Below are positions 28,039-37,288 of a stretch of DNA of 64,000 nt, in pieces. The translations under genes were made by a program, and so were the position numbers. The notes beneath the pieces are model-generated. The model did not search any database, was not told the origin of the DNA, and worked only from the letters and a program-made list of their open reading frames with translations. The DNA is from Bacteroidota bacterium (GTDB taxonomy: Bacteria > Bacteroidota > Bacteroidia > Chitinophagales > Chitinophagaceae): positions 1 through 64,000 of the forward strand of contig JAFDZS010000012.1 in NCBI GenBank assembly GCA_018266775.1. Reading direction: 5' to 3'. Each line of letters begins with the position of its first letter. The stretch's first letter is position 1.

Positions 28039-28046
28039 TATCTTTG
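28039..28046 (+). promoter_or_regulatory. -7 element between deacetylase and formyltransferase
   Basis: TATCTTTG fits TAnnTTTG, 29 bp before the ATG at 28076. A -33 TTG is not clear. The gene could be transcribed both from here and by read-through. Confidence 0.35.
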
Positions 28047-28075
28047 CCCTTCAACGTAAGAATCAGTAAGCGTAC

Positions 28076-28825
28076 ATGCAATCCAAAAAAATTGTTTTCC
28101 TGGCATCAGATGGTGAATCTTCCCGGTGGGTATATAATGCCCTTAGTAAGGAGTTTGAGATTGGTGCAGCCATTATTGAACAACCCATTTCTAAAAAAGT
28201 ATTGTTTAAGGGCAGGTTAAAAAGAATTGGTTTTTTTAAAGTGATGGGGCAGGTACTGTTTTCTGTACTGGTTGTACCCATCCTGCGCAGAAAAGGTATG
28301 GTAAGAAAACTCGAACTGATCAAGCAATATCAGCTGGATGGTACTGCTTTTAATGAATCAACCATCCACAGGGTTTCTTCTGTTAACGATGCTGCATGTA
28401 TGCAATTGCTGCAACAAATACAACCCGATATTGTAGTGGTAAACGGCACCCGTATCATCAGCAAAAAAATATTGCAGTGTACCCCTGCGCTTTTCATTAA
28501 CATGCATGTAGGCATTACGCCCTGGTACCGCGGCAGCCATGGCGGCTATTGGGCGGTTAAAAATAAGGATATCAAAAATTTTGGCACCACCATTCATTTG
28601 GTGGATGCAGGAGTGGATACAGGTGGGGTTTTGCAACAGGCATTTGTGTCGCCTTCCCCAAAAGATAATTTCACCACTTATCCTGTTTTGCAGGTGGCGG
28701 TGGGTATTGCTGCTTTGAAAGATGTATTGCAACAGGTAATGAACGGTACTCTTTCAGTTAAACCGCATGCTGAAAAAGGGGCAATGTATTACCAGCCAAC
28801 GGTATGGGCGTATTTATGGGGGTAA
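28076..28825 (+). CDS. Formyltransferase-like enzyme
   Basis: This 249-aa protein matches the formyl transferase fold (methionyl-tRNA/sugar formyltransferase group). The catalytic Asn-x-His and downstream motif are visible as INMHVGITPWYRGSHGGYWA (from about residue 141). The catalytic Asp is in IHLVDAGVDTGGVL. Residues 1-65 contain a divergent N-terminal part with a Lys/Arg-rich stretch. In surface-glycan loci, such enzymes N-formylate amino sugars using 10-formyl-tetrahydrofolate. It converges on the epimerase gene with a 2-bp gap. Confidence 0.85.
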   Translation: MQSKKIVFLASDGESSRWVYNALSKEFEIGAAIIEQPISKKVLFKGRLKRIGFFKVMGQVLFSVLVVPILRRKGMVRKLELIKQYQLDGTAFNESTIHRVSSVNDAACMQLLQQIQPDIVVVNGTRIISKKILQCTPALFINMHVGITPWYRGSHGGYWAVKNKDIKNFGTTIHLVDAGVDTGGVLQQAFVSPSPKDNFTTYPVLQVAVGIAALKDVLQQVMNGTLSVKPHAEKGAMYYQPTVWAYLWG

Positions 28826-28827
28826 AA

Positions 28828-29781
28828 CTACTGTTTACTTTTATGCCAGCTAATGAATTTAGATATGCCTTCTTCAATTTTTGTGGCGGGATGATAATCA
28901 AAAAGGCTGATTGCTTTGGAAATATCAGCAAATGTAATATCTACATCTCCCGGTTGCATGGGTTCGTAGATAAGATTGGGTTGTTTATTCATACCCGAAT
29001 AGATAGTATTGACCAGGTCTTTTAAAGTAACAGGATTATTATTGCCCAGGTTAACAGTCGTATATACCCCCGGGTTATTTATACAATACTGCAACGCTTT
29101 AAGAATACCATCTACCGTATCCTCAACATAAGTATAATCTCTTGATGTACTGCCATCGCCAAACAAGGTAATTGGCTCATTTTTATCAATCTTATTTACA
29201 AATTTATGTATGGCCAGGTCGGGCCGTTGCCTGGGTCCGTACACCGTAAAAAAACGCAGGTTAACTACATCTTTATCATAAAGATGGTGAAAAGTATAAT
29301 TCATCAACTCCCCGGCTTTTTTTGTAAAAGCATAAGGGGATATAGGATTGTCTACATTATCCGTTTCGCTGAATGGAATTTTTTTATTGTTACCATAAAC
29401 AGAAGAGGATGATGCAAAAACCAGCTTTTTTATCCCTTTTTTCAGCATGAATTCATGTACCTTCTGAGTACCCGTAATATTTGCCCTGATATATCCTTCC
29501 GGATCTTCTAAACTGGGCCGTACACCTGCTTTTGCAGCCAGGTGAATAACTGCGTGGATATCATTTTCTTTAATAAACTCCATTCCATTGCACAAATCTG
29601 CTTCATAAAATGAAAAGCCGGGATGTGCCAGGAAATTTTTCAGGTTATTCTCTTTAACTGACCGGTTATAAAAAGGATCAAAATTATCTACCCCTATAAC
29701 TTTATATCCTTTGGCAAGAAGCAATTCGCAAACATGGCTCCCTATGAAACCTGCGCAACCTGTAACTACAATTGTATCCAT
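28828..29781 (-). CDS. NAD-dependent UDP-glucuronate/hexose 4-epimerase-like
   Basis: This 317-aa extended SDR starts at ATG 29781, where VVTGCAGFIGSHVCELLL begins; the open frame extends 27 codons further without a family match. The catalytic motif SSSSVYGNN and YAFTKKAGE (Tyr-x3-Lys) are visible, followed by RFFTVYGPRQRPDLA, a motif shared with UDP-glucuronate 4-epimerases. It probably interconverts UDP-GlcA and UDP-GalA. Related 4-epimerases cannot be excluded. It is transcribed alone toward the formyltransferase gene. Confidence 0.85.
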   Translation of the reverse strand: MDTIVVTGCAGFIGSHVCELLLAKGYKVIGVDNFDPFYNRSVKENNLKNFLAHPGFSFYEADLCNGMEFIKENDIHAVIHLAAKAGVRPSLEDPEGYIRANITGTQKVHEFMLKKGIKKLVFASSSSVYGNNKKIPFSETDNVDNPISPYAFTKKAGELMNYTFHHLYDKDVVNLRFFTVYGPRQRPDLAIHKFVNKIDKNEPITLFGDGSTSRDYTYVEDTVDGILKALQYCINNPGVYTTVNLGNNNPVTLKDLVNTIYSGMNKQPNLIYEPMQPGDVDITFADISKAISLFDYHPATKIEEGISKFISWHKSKQ

Positions 29782-30013
29782 AAGATAAAAATAATGATTA
29801 TTACAGCTTAAACAATCAGCAATGAAAATCCTTTTTCCGGAAGAAGATATGTATACACACATAAAAATGGCAGCTCTACTAAGCCTGATAAAACCCTTAA
29901 TTCGGGTTTTGCCAAACCAATTAAAGCCAATAATTTTACAGCATATATCAATGCCAGTACAATATAGCCTGGAGGTTTTAAGATGTTGATATTAAAAAGA
30001 ACCCGTTAGTTGT

Positions 30014-31093
30014 ATGAACGTTTTGTTTATAGCACCATACCCCAAAACCATAGCACCCTCACAGCGATTCCGGTTCGAGCATTATCTGCCTGAGTTTGAT
30101 AAGCTGAACATCAGGTATACATATAAAACATTTGTTGAAGCTAATGATTATAAAGTCATGTTTCAACAGGGCAGGATATTTAAAAAATTCCTGATTATTG
30201 CAAAAGGTTTTGCGAACCGGTTCGCCCTCCTGTTCAGTTTAAAAAAATTTGATTTCGTATATATTCATCGTGAGGCTGCATTATTGGGGCCACCACTTAT
30301 TGAGTGGTTAATAGCAAAAGTGTTCAGGAAAAAGATCATCTATGATTTTGATGATGCCATTTGGATTCCTCTTTCATCAGATGCCAACCCGATTGCAAAA
30401 AAAATAAAATGCACCTGGAAAGTAGCCAAAATTTGCAAGTGGAGCCATATCGTTTCCGCAGGCAATGATTTCCTTGCCGCTTATGCATCTCAATACAGCA
30501 GGGATGTAAGAATCATCCCGACAGTTGTTGATACTGTTCATCAGCATAACCGAACCAAGAATCAAAATGATGTTCCAGTTACTGTAGGCTGGACAGGAAC
30601 TTTTACTAATTTTTTACATCTTCCATTGGCAATACCTGCTATAAAAAGATTACAGGAAAAATATAATTTTAATTTTATTATCATTGCCGATAAGGATCCT
30701 CAACCTGAAGGAATAAGATACCAATTTATGCCCTGGAAACTGGAAACTGAAATAGATGATCTGTTGCGCATGAATATTGGCATTATGCCACTGATTAAAA
30801 CAGATGTGCAGTTAGGTAAATGTGCTTTTAAAGCTATTCAGTATATGGCACTTGGTATTCCGGCAGTAGTAACACCTATTGGCGCTAATTGCCAGGTGGT
30901 GGCTGATGGCAGGGATGGTTTTTGGGCAGATAATGAAGCAGAATGGTACCATTGCCTGGAAACATTGTTGCTTAATACAGACCTGAGAATTTCAACAGGC
31001 AGTAATGCACAGAAAAAAATAATTGAAAAATATTCTGTTACTGCCACTGCACCCGATTTCATTTCTCTCTTTTACCCCACCCCACTTCAATGA
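30014..31093 (+). CDS. GT4-type glycosyltransferase, start of AT-rich block
   Basis: This 359-aa GT-B enzyme opens with MNVLFIAPYPKTIAPSQRFR. It contains IIYDFDDAIWIP near residue 112 and a shortened donor-side motif KAIQYMALGIPAVVTPIGAN near 280. It overlaps the next gene by four bases (ATGA), indicating translational coupling with the membrane protein. It is the first gene of block B, which is visibly more A+T-rich than block A. Confidence 0.82.
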   Translation: MNVLFIAPYPKTIAPSQRFRFEHYLPEFDKLNIRYTYKTFVEANDYKVMFQQGRIFKKFLIIAKGFANRFALLFSLKKFDFVYIHREAALLGPPLIEWLIAKVFRKKIIYDFDDAIWIPLSSDANPIAKKIKCTWKVAKICKWSHIVSAGNDFLAAYASQYSRDVRIIPTVVDTVHQHNRTKNQNDVPVTVGWTGTFTNFLHLPLAIPAIKRLQEKYNFNFIIIADKDPQPEGIRYQFMPWKLETEIDDLLRMNIGIMPLIKTDVQLGKCAFKAIQYMALGIPAVVTPIGANCQVVADGRDGFWADNEAEWYHCLETLLLNTDLRISTGSNAQKKIIEKYSVTATAPDFISLFYPTPLQ

Positions 31094-32430
31094 TTGGATT
31101 AACACTATATGATTACATATTATTCCCCTTTTATCTAATCCTCGTAATATTAGTTTTCAAAAAGTTAAGAGAAAGATATAAGGATAACGAAACGCTGTAT
31201 TTTTATTTCACCTGGGGATTCAGGATCAAAATTGCCATGATAATAATTTATACATTGCTGGCGAATTTTGTGATCCGGGGAGATGCAGTGGATTTATACT
31301 TTGGAGAAGGTGTTCATTTTAAAAACTTAATACTTAATGGTAACGAAGACCTGAGTTTATTATTCAGGCTTGGAGGAAAATACATAGATAACCTGGCAAG
31401 TGAGGGCGAAAAAGGTTACCTGGCGATGGAGAATAATTATATGGTAGTAAAAGTGGCAATAGTATTGTGCTTTTTTACCTTTTCAAGTTTCCTGGTCATT
31501 AATTTAATAATAGGGTTTATTGCTTTTTTAGGCAGTTGGCAATTATATCTTCTTTTTCTTAAGCTTTACCCCGCCATACACAAGCATCTGGCCATTGCAT
31601 GTCTCTGCATTCCAACCGTATTATTCTGGAGTTCAGGAATTGGTAAAGACACTATTTGCATGGCAAGCCTTGGATTTCTTTCAAAAGCTCTTTTTGATAT
31701 TTTGATTGAGAAAAAAAGAGTGTTATTAAACTTCATTATTTCTGTATTTGCCATCTACCTGATTTATTCAATAAAATCGTATATTATCATCAGCTACCTG
31801 CCGCCGTTTTTATTCTTCCTGGGTATGCACGCAATTAAAGTTACCCAGAACGATTTACTGAAATTACTATTCAGAATTTTTATTCCCCTCTCCCTGATAA
31901 TTATTGCAATTTTTGTAATTCAAAACAGTGAGATTCTTTTCCAGGATTATTCATCAGAAAAAATTTTAGATTCAGTATCTAAAACACAAAACGCCTTTTC
32001 CAATCAGTCCAATAGTTTTGATGGTGCATTTTTTTCTTTGGGAGAGTTCAATGGAAGTATTACCGGTTTAATTAAGATGGCGCCAATAGCTATTGCCACA
32101 ACATTTTTCCGACCCTTTCTTTGGGAATCCCGGAATTTAATTATGTTATTGTCTTCTATTGAGTCAATGCTACTCCTGCTTTTTACAATCAGTATTTTTT
32201 TGAAAAAAAGGGGGCTTGTGACTTTCTTCAAGCAGTTCTTTTTTAATCCACTTGTATTTTATTGCCTTGTGTTCTCATTGGTCTTTGCTGCGTTTATAGG
32301 TGTTACTACTTTTAACTTCGGCAGCCTGGTAAGATACAAAATCCCCTGTACGCCATTTTTTATTATCGGCCTTGTTATTATTAATTATGAAAGAAATAAA
32401 AAAATTCTCGAAAATAAGAAACCGGGTTAG
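31090..32430 (+). CDS. 446-aa polytopic membrane protein, candidate polymerase (paralog 2)
   Basis: This is an unrecognised membrane protein with about eleven hydrophobic helices, the same length as its paralog at 15397-16737. Shared motifs are RGDA near residue 63, FWSSGIGKDTICMAS from residue 179, TTFFRPFLWES and NFGSLVRYKIPCTPF. The divergence between the two is large outside these motifs, so they are not a recent duplication. Its ATG overlaps the stop of a glycosyltransferase gene. A Wzy-like oligosaccharide polymerase role is inferred from topology and locus. Confidence 0.6.
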   Translation: MIGLTLYDYILFPFYLILVILVFKKLRERYKDNETLYFYFTWGFRIKIAMIIIYTLLANFVIRGDAVDLYFGEGVHFKNLILNGNEDLSLLFRLGGKYIDNLASEGEKGYLAMENNYMVVKVAIVLCFFTFSSFLVINLIIGFIAFLGSWQLYLLFLKLYPAIHKHLAIACLCIPTVLFWSSGIGKDTICMASLGFLSKALFDILIEKKRVLLNFIISVFAIYLIYSIKSYIIISYLPPFLFFLGMHAIKVTQNDLLKLLFRIFIPLSLIIIAIFVIQNSEILFQDYSSEKILDSVSKTQNAFSNQSNSFDGAFFSLGEFNGSITGLIKMAPIAIATTFFRPFLWESRNLIMLLSSIESMLLLLFTISIFLKKRGLVTFFKQFFFNPLVFYCLVFSLVFAAFIGVTTFNFGSLVRYKIPCTPFFIIGLVIINYERNKKILENKKPG

Positions 32431-32477
32431 CAAGAAAACACAAAGCTAATTGCTTGTTTTTGCTAAAAAATCACGAA

Positions 32478-33452
32478 TTAAATTGAACTTCTTATCCCTT
32501 TTACTACTGCAGCCTTGTATCCTTCATTTCCGAAAGTTACATAACCTGCAAATGTTACTTGTAATCCAGATGCTTTAACCCATTTCTCAACTGTTTTAAC
32601 CGTTTGCGGGTGATCATGTTCTGGTGAAAACATATCGAAGGTATCCAGCACACACCACTCCTTTAATTGTTGCCGGGTTAAATTTTGATAGGGAAAACAA
32701 CCCTTAATGTCACATATTGGGATAAACCTGCAAAGTACCCCCAGTTTAATTCTGTGAAGAAAAAAATATAGATTGATCATCCAGTTTATATTTCTCTCAA
32801 TCAACTTGAGTAATTTATCGTGGTTCATTTTTTTTGTAAAAGGGCGCAGCATATACTTCGCACAGAGTTTTGTCCACCAGCCGTTAATAGGATAAAAATC
32901 AACTACAAGTTCCCCACCCCGCTTAACCTGTTCTGCCAGGCTGTTTATTGACCTTTTGAAATCAGGAGTATGTTGAAGTACACCAACACAAACCACTTTA
33001 TCAAATTGCTGAGGTGCAAAAGGCATTTCGTATATACTGGCCTGAAAAAGTTTTAACCGGTTGCCGTGATGACCGTTATTGGCATAGTTAGCTTCAACTG
33101 CATTGCTATAATCAACACTAAATAAGTTTGCTTTTGTGTTATTTAAAATAACTTCAGAAAATCGGCCAGCTCCGCTTCCCACTTCCAATACATTTTTACC
33201 AGACAGGTCTTCTTTATCCCAATTTGTCTCAGCAAAAAATCTTATTTTACTGATATCCATATTTTGGGTATCAATTTGTGTTTTAATAAATTTATTCCAC
33301 TGGTATCCAAAATTCTCCGTATACCCAGCATCTGCAGATATTCTATAGGCTCCATTAATTCGTTGATAATTTTTTGTTTCCGCACCGCCTAATTTGTCGT
33401 CGTACAGCTCAAGTTCTGTTTTATCAGCAGGGTCAATATATTTTATTGGCAT
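32478..33452 (-). CDS. Class I SAM-dependent methyltransferase
   Basis: This 324-aa protein has motif I VLEVGSGAGRFSEV near residue 87 and the post-I acidic SVDYS. It then has VVCVGVLQHTPDF (motif IV) and a C-terminal extension that ends VTFGNEGYKAAVV. The N-terminal 80 residues may form a separate substrate-binding part. It is the last gene of the CDP-sugar run. It could methylate a sugar precursor or the growing glycan; the target is unknown. Convergent with the membrane-protein gene; the 47-bp gap has a weak GCAA/TTGC hairpin. Confidence 0.8.
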   Translation of the reverse strand: MPIKYIDPADKTELELYDDKLGGAETKNYQRINGAYRISADAGYTENFGYQWNKFIKTQIDTQNMDISKIRFFAETNWDKEDLSGKNVLEVGSGAGRFSEVILNNTKANLFSVDYSNAVEANYANNGHHGNRLKLFQASIYEMPFAPQQFDKVVCVGVLQHTPDFKRSINSLAEQVKRGGELVVDFYPINGWWTKLCAKYMLRPFTKKMNHDKLLKLIERNINWMINLYFFLHRIKLGVLCRFIPICDIKGCFPYQNLTRQQLKEWCVLDTFDMFSPEHDHPQTVKTVEKWVKASGLQVTFAGYVTFGNEGYKAAVVKGIRSSI

Positions 33453-33502
33453 GAAAGTCCTTTTACTTATTAGTTATTTTAAGATAGATTATATAGCAAT
33501 TC

Positions 33503-34600
33503 TTACAATAATTCCGGGTTTATCTGTGCAATTAATTTTTCATACGCACCCAGTTGGTTAAGTGTAAATTTCCTTACATTTTTTTCGGAGTAAAATGCGT
33601 TAAACCATTCGGAGGTAAATTTAAGCGTCTGTTCAAAATTCAATAGAGGCTTCCATTCCAATTGGGCAAAAGCTTTTTCACAATTTAATTTCAGGATGCC
33701 AGACTCCTTAATTGAATTATTTTTTAAAATAGAAATGTGTTTCTTTAATTTCGGTGCTGATCTTTGTTTTGATAAACCGGTAACTAATTTTAGTACACTA
33801 CAATTTTGTTCAATGCCGGGCCCAAAATTATAAGCTTCCCCGCTTTTTATTTTTCCCTCGTACATCATTTGCCCCATTCTTAAATATCCTGATAAAGGTT
33901 CCAAAACATGTTGCCAGGGCCTTACAGACTCGGGATTCCTGAGTGATACACTGCTACCAGTATACCACGCTTTGTAACAATCCGGAACTATGCGATTAAT
34001 TGCAAAATCGCCTCCTCCAATTACATTTCCTGCTCTGCCAATTCCAATTCTAACAGCAGCGTTATCGTGATAATAGAAGGAATGATAATAGGATTGAATA
34101 ATAATATCAGCGGCACCTTTTGAAGCGCTGTATGGATCTTTACCACCCAGTGAATCATTTTCTTTATACCCCCATATCCATTCCTTATTATCGTACGCTT
34201 TATCGCTGGTTATCATAATAGCCACACACTTATTTTTTAATCCCCTTAACCCTTCTAAAATATTGGCTGTGCCGATTATGTTTGTTTGAAATGTTTCGAG
34301 TGGATCACTATATGATTTACTTACAATAGGCTGAGCAGCCAGGTGAAACACGAAATCGGGTTTTTCTTTTTCAAGTATACTTTTAATTTCGCTGAACTGA
34401 TTGATATTGACCTGGTAAAATTTTTCATGTTTATCCTGTTCAATAAGATCATACAAAGATGGCGCAGATATTGATTTCTCATCAGCAATACCAATAACCT
34501 TTGCTCCCATTTTATTTAACCATAAAGATAGCCACGCACCTTTAAAACCGGTGCTGCCAGTTATTATTACCTTTTTATTTTTATATACTGATTTGAACAT
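33503..34600 (-). CDS. rfbG: CDP-glucose 4,6-dehydratase
   Basis: This 365-aa extended SDR converts CDP-glucose to CDP-4-keto-6-deoxyglucose. Cofactor motif GSTGFKGAWLSLWL is near residue 14, and HLAAQPIVSKSYSDPLETFQTN is near 87. The catalytic TSDKAYDN and YSASKGAAD follow, with RIGIGRAGNVIGGGDFA, all typical of RfbG. It follows rfbF by 10 bp. The usual next enzyme, the rfbH-type dehydrase, is absent from the window. Confidence 0.94.
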   Translation of the reverse strand: MFKSVYKNKKVIITGSTGFKGAWLSLWLNKMGAKVIGIADEKSISAPSLYDLIEQDKHEKFYQVNINQFSEIKSILEKEKPDFVFHLAAQPIVSKSYSDPLETFQTNIIGTANILEGLRGLKNKCVAIMITSDKAYDNKEWIWGYKENDSLGGKDPYSASKGAADIIIQSYYHSFYYHDNAAVRIGIGRAGNVIGGGDFAINRIVPDCYKAWYTGSSVSLRNPESVRPWQHVLEPLSGYLRMGQMMYEGKIKSGEAYNFGPGIEQNCSVLKLVTGLSKQRSAPKLKKHISILKNNSIKESGILKLNCEKAFAQLEWKPLLNFEQTLKFTSEWFNAFYSEKNVRKFTLNQLGAYEKLIAQINPELL

Positions 34601-34610
34601 AATAGTTAGT

Positions 34611-35381
34611 TTATTCCCATATTTTCCACAAAGCGGTATTATTCTCCCACATTTTATTTAAGGCCTGTTTATCACTTAATGTATCCATACATTTCCAAAA
34701 GCCCTTATGTTTGTATGTATACATTTTGTTTTCGGAAGCAAGCGTTTCTAATGGCTTCTTTTCAAAAATTGTTTCATCTCCATCTATATAATCAAATACT
34801 TCAGGTTCGCAAACAAAAAAGCCACCATTAATCCATTTTTCATCCCCCTTGGGTTTTTCCTGGAAGGATAGTACCCTGCTGCTTTGATCAATATCAACGG
34901 ATCCAAATCGTCCTTCGGGTTGTGCTGTTGTCATAGTGATCGCACATTTATGTTCTTTATGAAACTTCAGCAACTCGTTGATATCTATGTTTGCAACACC
35001 ATCACCGTAAGTTAACATAAACGTGCCATCAATGTATTCTTTAGCTTTTTTAATGCGCCCTCCTGTCATAGTATTAATTCCAGTATCCAGTACTGTTACT
35101 TTCCAATTTTCAGTATTACTTTTCAAAATCGTCATAGAGTTGCTCGCTAAGTCAAAACTAACATCTGTGTTATGAAGATAATAAGTAGCGAAATATTCCT
35201 TTATATAATAACCCATATAACCAGAGAGTATTACAAAATCGTTAAAGCCGAAATGGGAATATATTTTCATTATATGCCACAGAATCGGTTTACCCCCAAT
35301 CTCAACCATTGGTTTAGGTCTGATAGATGTTTCTTCGCTGAGCCTGGTTCCCATTCCACCGGCAAGTATCATTACTTTCAT
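34611..35381 (-). CDS. rfbF: Glucose-1-phosphate cytidylyltransferase
   Basis: This 256-aa nucleotidyltransferase makes CDP-glucose from CTP and glucose 1-phosphate. It has the pyrophosphorylase motif LAGGMGTRLSEETSIRPKPMVEIGGKPILWHI at the N-terminus, plus YGDGVANID and FQEKPKGDEKWINGGFFV. Length is exactly typical. Its ATG overlaps the stop of the upstream SDR gene by four bases. Confidence 0.95.
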   Translation of the reverse strand: MKVMILAGGMGTRLSEETSIRPKPMVEIGGKPILWHIMKIYSHFGFNDFVILSGYMGYYIKEYFATYYLHNTDVSFDLASNSMTILKSNTENWKVTVLDTGINTMTGGRIKKAKEYIDGTFMLTYGDGVANIDINELLKFHKEHKCAITMTTAQPEGRFGSVDIDQSSRVLSFQEKPKGDEKWINGGFFVCEPEVFDYIDGDETIFEKKPLETLASENKMYTYKHKGFWKCMDTLSDKQALNKMWENNTALWKIWE

Positions 35382-36298
35382 TTTGATGCTATTATTTTTT
35401 TTATTTGGGTTTTATTCATAGGTTTTATTGTGTCAGAAGAGAATAACTTTAGCTTACGTTTGTTGGTTTTATGAAAACCCCGGCAATAGAATATTTTCCT
35501 CTGTATTGATTTTTTAACCGCGAAATTAAGTTCTAAATCAGAAAACAAAAATTCGTCACTTGTTTCAGTATCTTTTTCCTTGGTTTTAGTGTATTTACCC
35601 CCATATTTACTGACGAATACCTCTAACAGATCTTTCAGCCTTACGGGTCTGATCATTTGAGCAATGGTTTGTCCCCTTAAAATAGTATGATGACTTATTA
35701 TTATACGCACCTGGTCTGTAATATTTTCAATGGTATTAAAAAACCTAACCATATTAAAGCCCGTTACTTTAATCATTCCGGATTCGTTTACCATCCTTTC
35801 CCAACTTCTTAAAACAGTTGCAGGCGCCCATAGAACACTTCCTATTCTTAATGCAATAAAAGATGTGTTTCCTAACATATCATATTGGTAAAACAGTCGT
35901 TCCATTAAACATTTGGACAGGGCATATATTGAAACTTCCGGCCTTGCGGCCTTAAACGAAGATAGGCCAATAACAACTTCACTTTTCATTTGGATAGCGG
36001 CATCGGCAATATTTTGAACACCCTGAATATTAACTGCTATTGTTTCGTCATACCTTATTTCCGCATCGGCAATATTTTTCAATGCGGCACAGTGAATTAC
36101 AATACCTGGTTTATATTTTTTAAACACTGTAAAAACTTTTTTTCTGTCTGTAATATCCAGTTTACATAAGCTTATCCCGGGCAAATTATTTTTTTGGGAA
36201 CTATACGTGCAGATAAGTTTAAATTTTTCCCCCCGTAAAATTTGAGCAATATGGCTCCCAATATGTCCTGAACCGCCTATAATTAACACTGTTTTCAT
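35378..36298 (-). CDS. SDR nucleotide-sugar oxidoreductase, short CapD-like
   Basis: This 306-aa protein has the cofactor motif IIGGSGHIGSHI and HCAALKN. SSFKAARPEVSIYALSK (Ser ... Tyr-x3-Lys) resembles the STDKAxxP...YGxSK region of FlaA1/CapD/PseB-type 4,6-dehydratases. Residues from about 230 are Lys-rich and do not match the family, so the end may be divergent. It overlaps its neighbours at both ends (TAATG and ATGA), firmly placing it in the CDP-sugar operon. It may reduce or epimerise the CDP-4-keto product. Substrate uncertain. Confidence 0.75.
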   Translation of the reverse strand: MKTVLIIGGSGHIGSHIAQILRGEKFKLICTYSSQKNNLPGISLCKLDITDRKKVFTVFKKYKPGIVIHCAALKNIADAEIRYDETIAVNIQGVQNIADAAIQMKSEVVIGLSSFKAARPEVSIYALSKCLMERLFYQYDMLGNTSFIALRIGSVLWAPATVLRSWERMVNESGMIKVTGFNMVRFFNTIENITDQVRIIISHHTILRGQTIAQMIRPVRLKDLLEVFVSKYGGKYTKTKEKDTETSDEFLFSDLELNFAVKKSIQRKIFYCRGFHKTNKRKLKLFSSDTIKPMNKTQIKKIIASK

Positions 36299-37203
36299 TA
36301 GCTTCTGAATAAATTGATTAATACAGCAAAATATCTTTTAGTAAAAAGCACACTAAGATCATCCTTCGCGGCTTTGATTAAAAGCGCGGCTTTTTTAGAA
36401 AATGAAAATGTTTTCCTGTTAACAATAATTTCCTGTAGTTTATATGCAGCCTTTAACCTTCCGGTGTACTTACCAAATTTTGAACTTAATATCACATCTC
36501 CTTTTATTAAATCAACCATCATATTGCATTGATAATGCAATTGGTTGTATGCATCAATATTCACCGAACGGGCTGGATGTTCCCTTAAACCAGAATTATA
36601 TTTATCAATCCGCCCAAGTTCATACCTTGCCAATATTTGAAACCAAAATTCATAGTCTTCCGCACCTATCATTTTAGGATCGAGACTAAACCTGAATTTT
36701 GTATATATATCTTTATGTATAAAGCCCCCAATTGCAGATAAAAAATTTCCGCTGCACAACGCTTTATATTGATTATTAAGTGAAGTATAAGGTGTTTTAT
36801 AAATTACTTCCCTTGAATTATTCAACACCTCAAATTTGTTATGGAAAACATAGCACCAGGGGTTATTTTGAATAAACTGTGCAGCATCCTCCAGGCAATT
36901 GGGATACATAAAATCATCGGAATCTAATAACGTCAAAAAATCGCCCTTAGCATGCTTCATTCCAACGTTTCTTGAATAAGCCCGTTCAAAATTCTTTTCA
37001 TTACAGATGTAAATAATCTGCTTTTGATCAATATATTTTTGCAATACTTCTTTTGTATTATCAGTGCTGCAATTATCAACAATTATTATTTCGTAATTTT
37101 TATACGTCTGCGTTAGTACTGAATCCAGCGTTTCAACAATTAAGTTCGCCCTGTTGAAAGTTGGGATTACAATTGAAAAAAGTATATCGCTGTTCTTCTC
37201 CAT
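36298..37203 (-). CDS. GT2 glycosyltransferase
   Basis: This 301-aa GT-A enzyme has FSIVIPTFNRANLIVETL, IIIVDNCSTDNT and the DSDD metal-binding motif (LTLLDSDDFMYP) near residue 95. Then AEDYEFWFQILARY, the usual catalytic-base region, follows. It is the first gene of the run GT2-SDR-rfbF-rfbG-methyltransferase and overlaps the next gene by one base. The sugar transferred may be the CDP-derived one; this is inference. Confidence 0.87.
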   Translation of the reverse strand: MEKNSDILFSIVIPTFNRANLIVETLDSVLTQTYKNYEIIIVDNCSTDNTKEVLQKYIDQKQIIYICNEKNFERAYSRNVGMKHAKGDFLTLLDSDDFMYPNCLEDAAQFIQNNPWCYVFHNKFEVLNNSREVIYKTPYTSLNNQYKALCSGNFLSAIGGFIHKDIYTKFRFSLDPKMIGAEDYEFWFQILARYELGRIDKYNSGLREHPARSVNIDAYNQLHYQCNMMVDLIKGDVILSSKFGKYTGRLKAAYKLQEIIVNRKTFSFSKKAALLIKAAKDDLSVLFTKRYFAVLINLFRS

Positions 37204-37288
37204 ATTTTGTTTTTACAAAATCATTATGAAAATATCGAATAATGATTTTTTCCGGATCTTTAATAATAACTTTAGTTTGGTAATTACA

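Noticed and set aside
32431..32477. Terminator between the convergent genes at 32.4 kb
   Set aside because: A GCAA/TTGC hairpin is present but imperfect; too weak to list as a feature.
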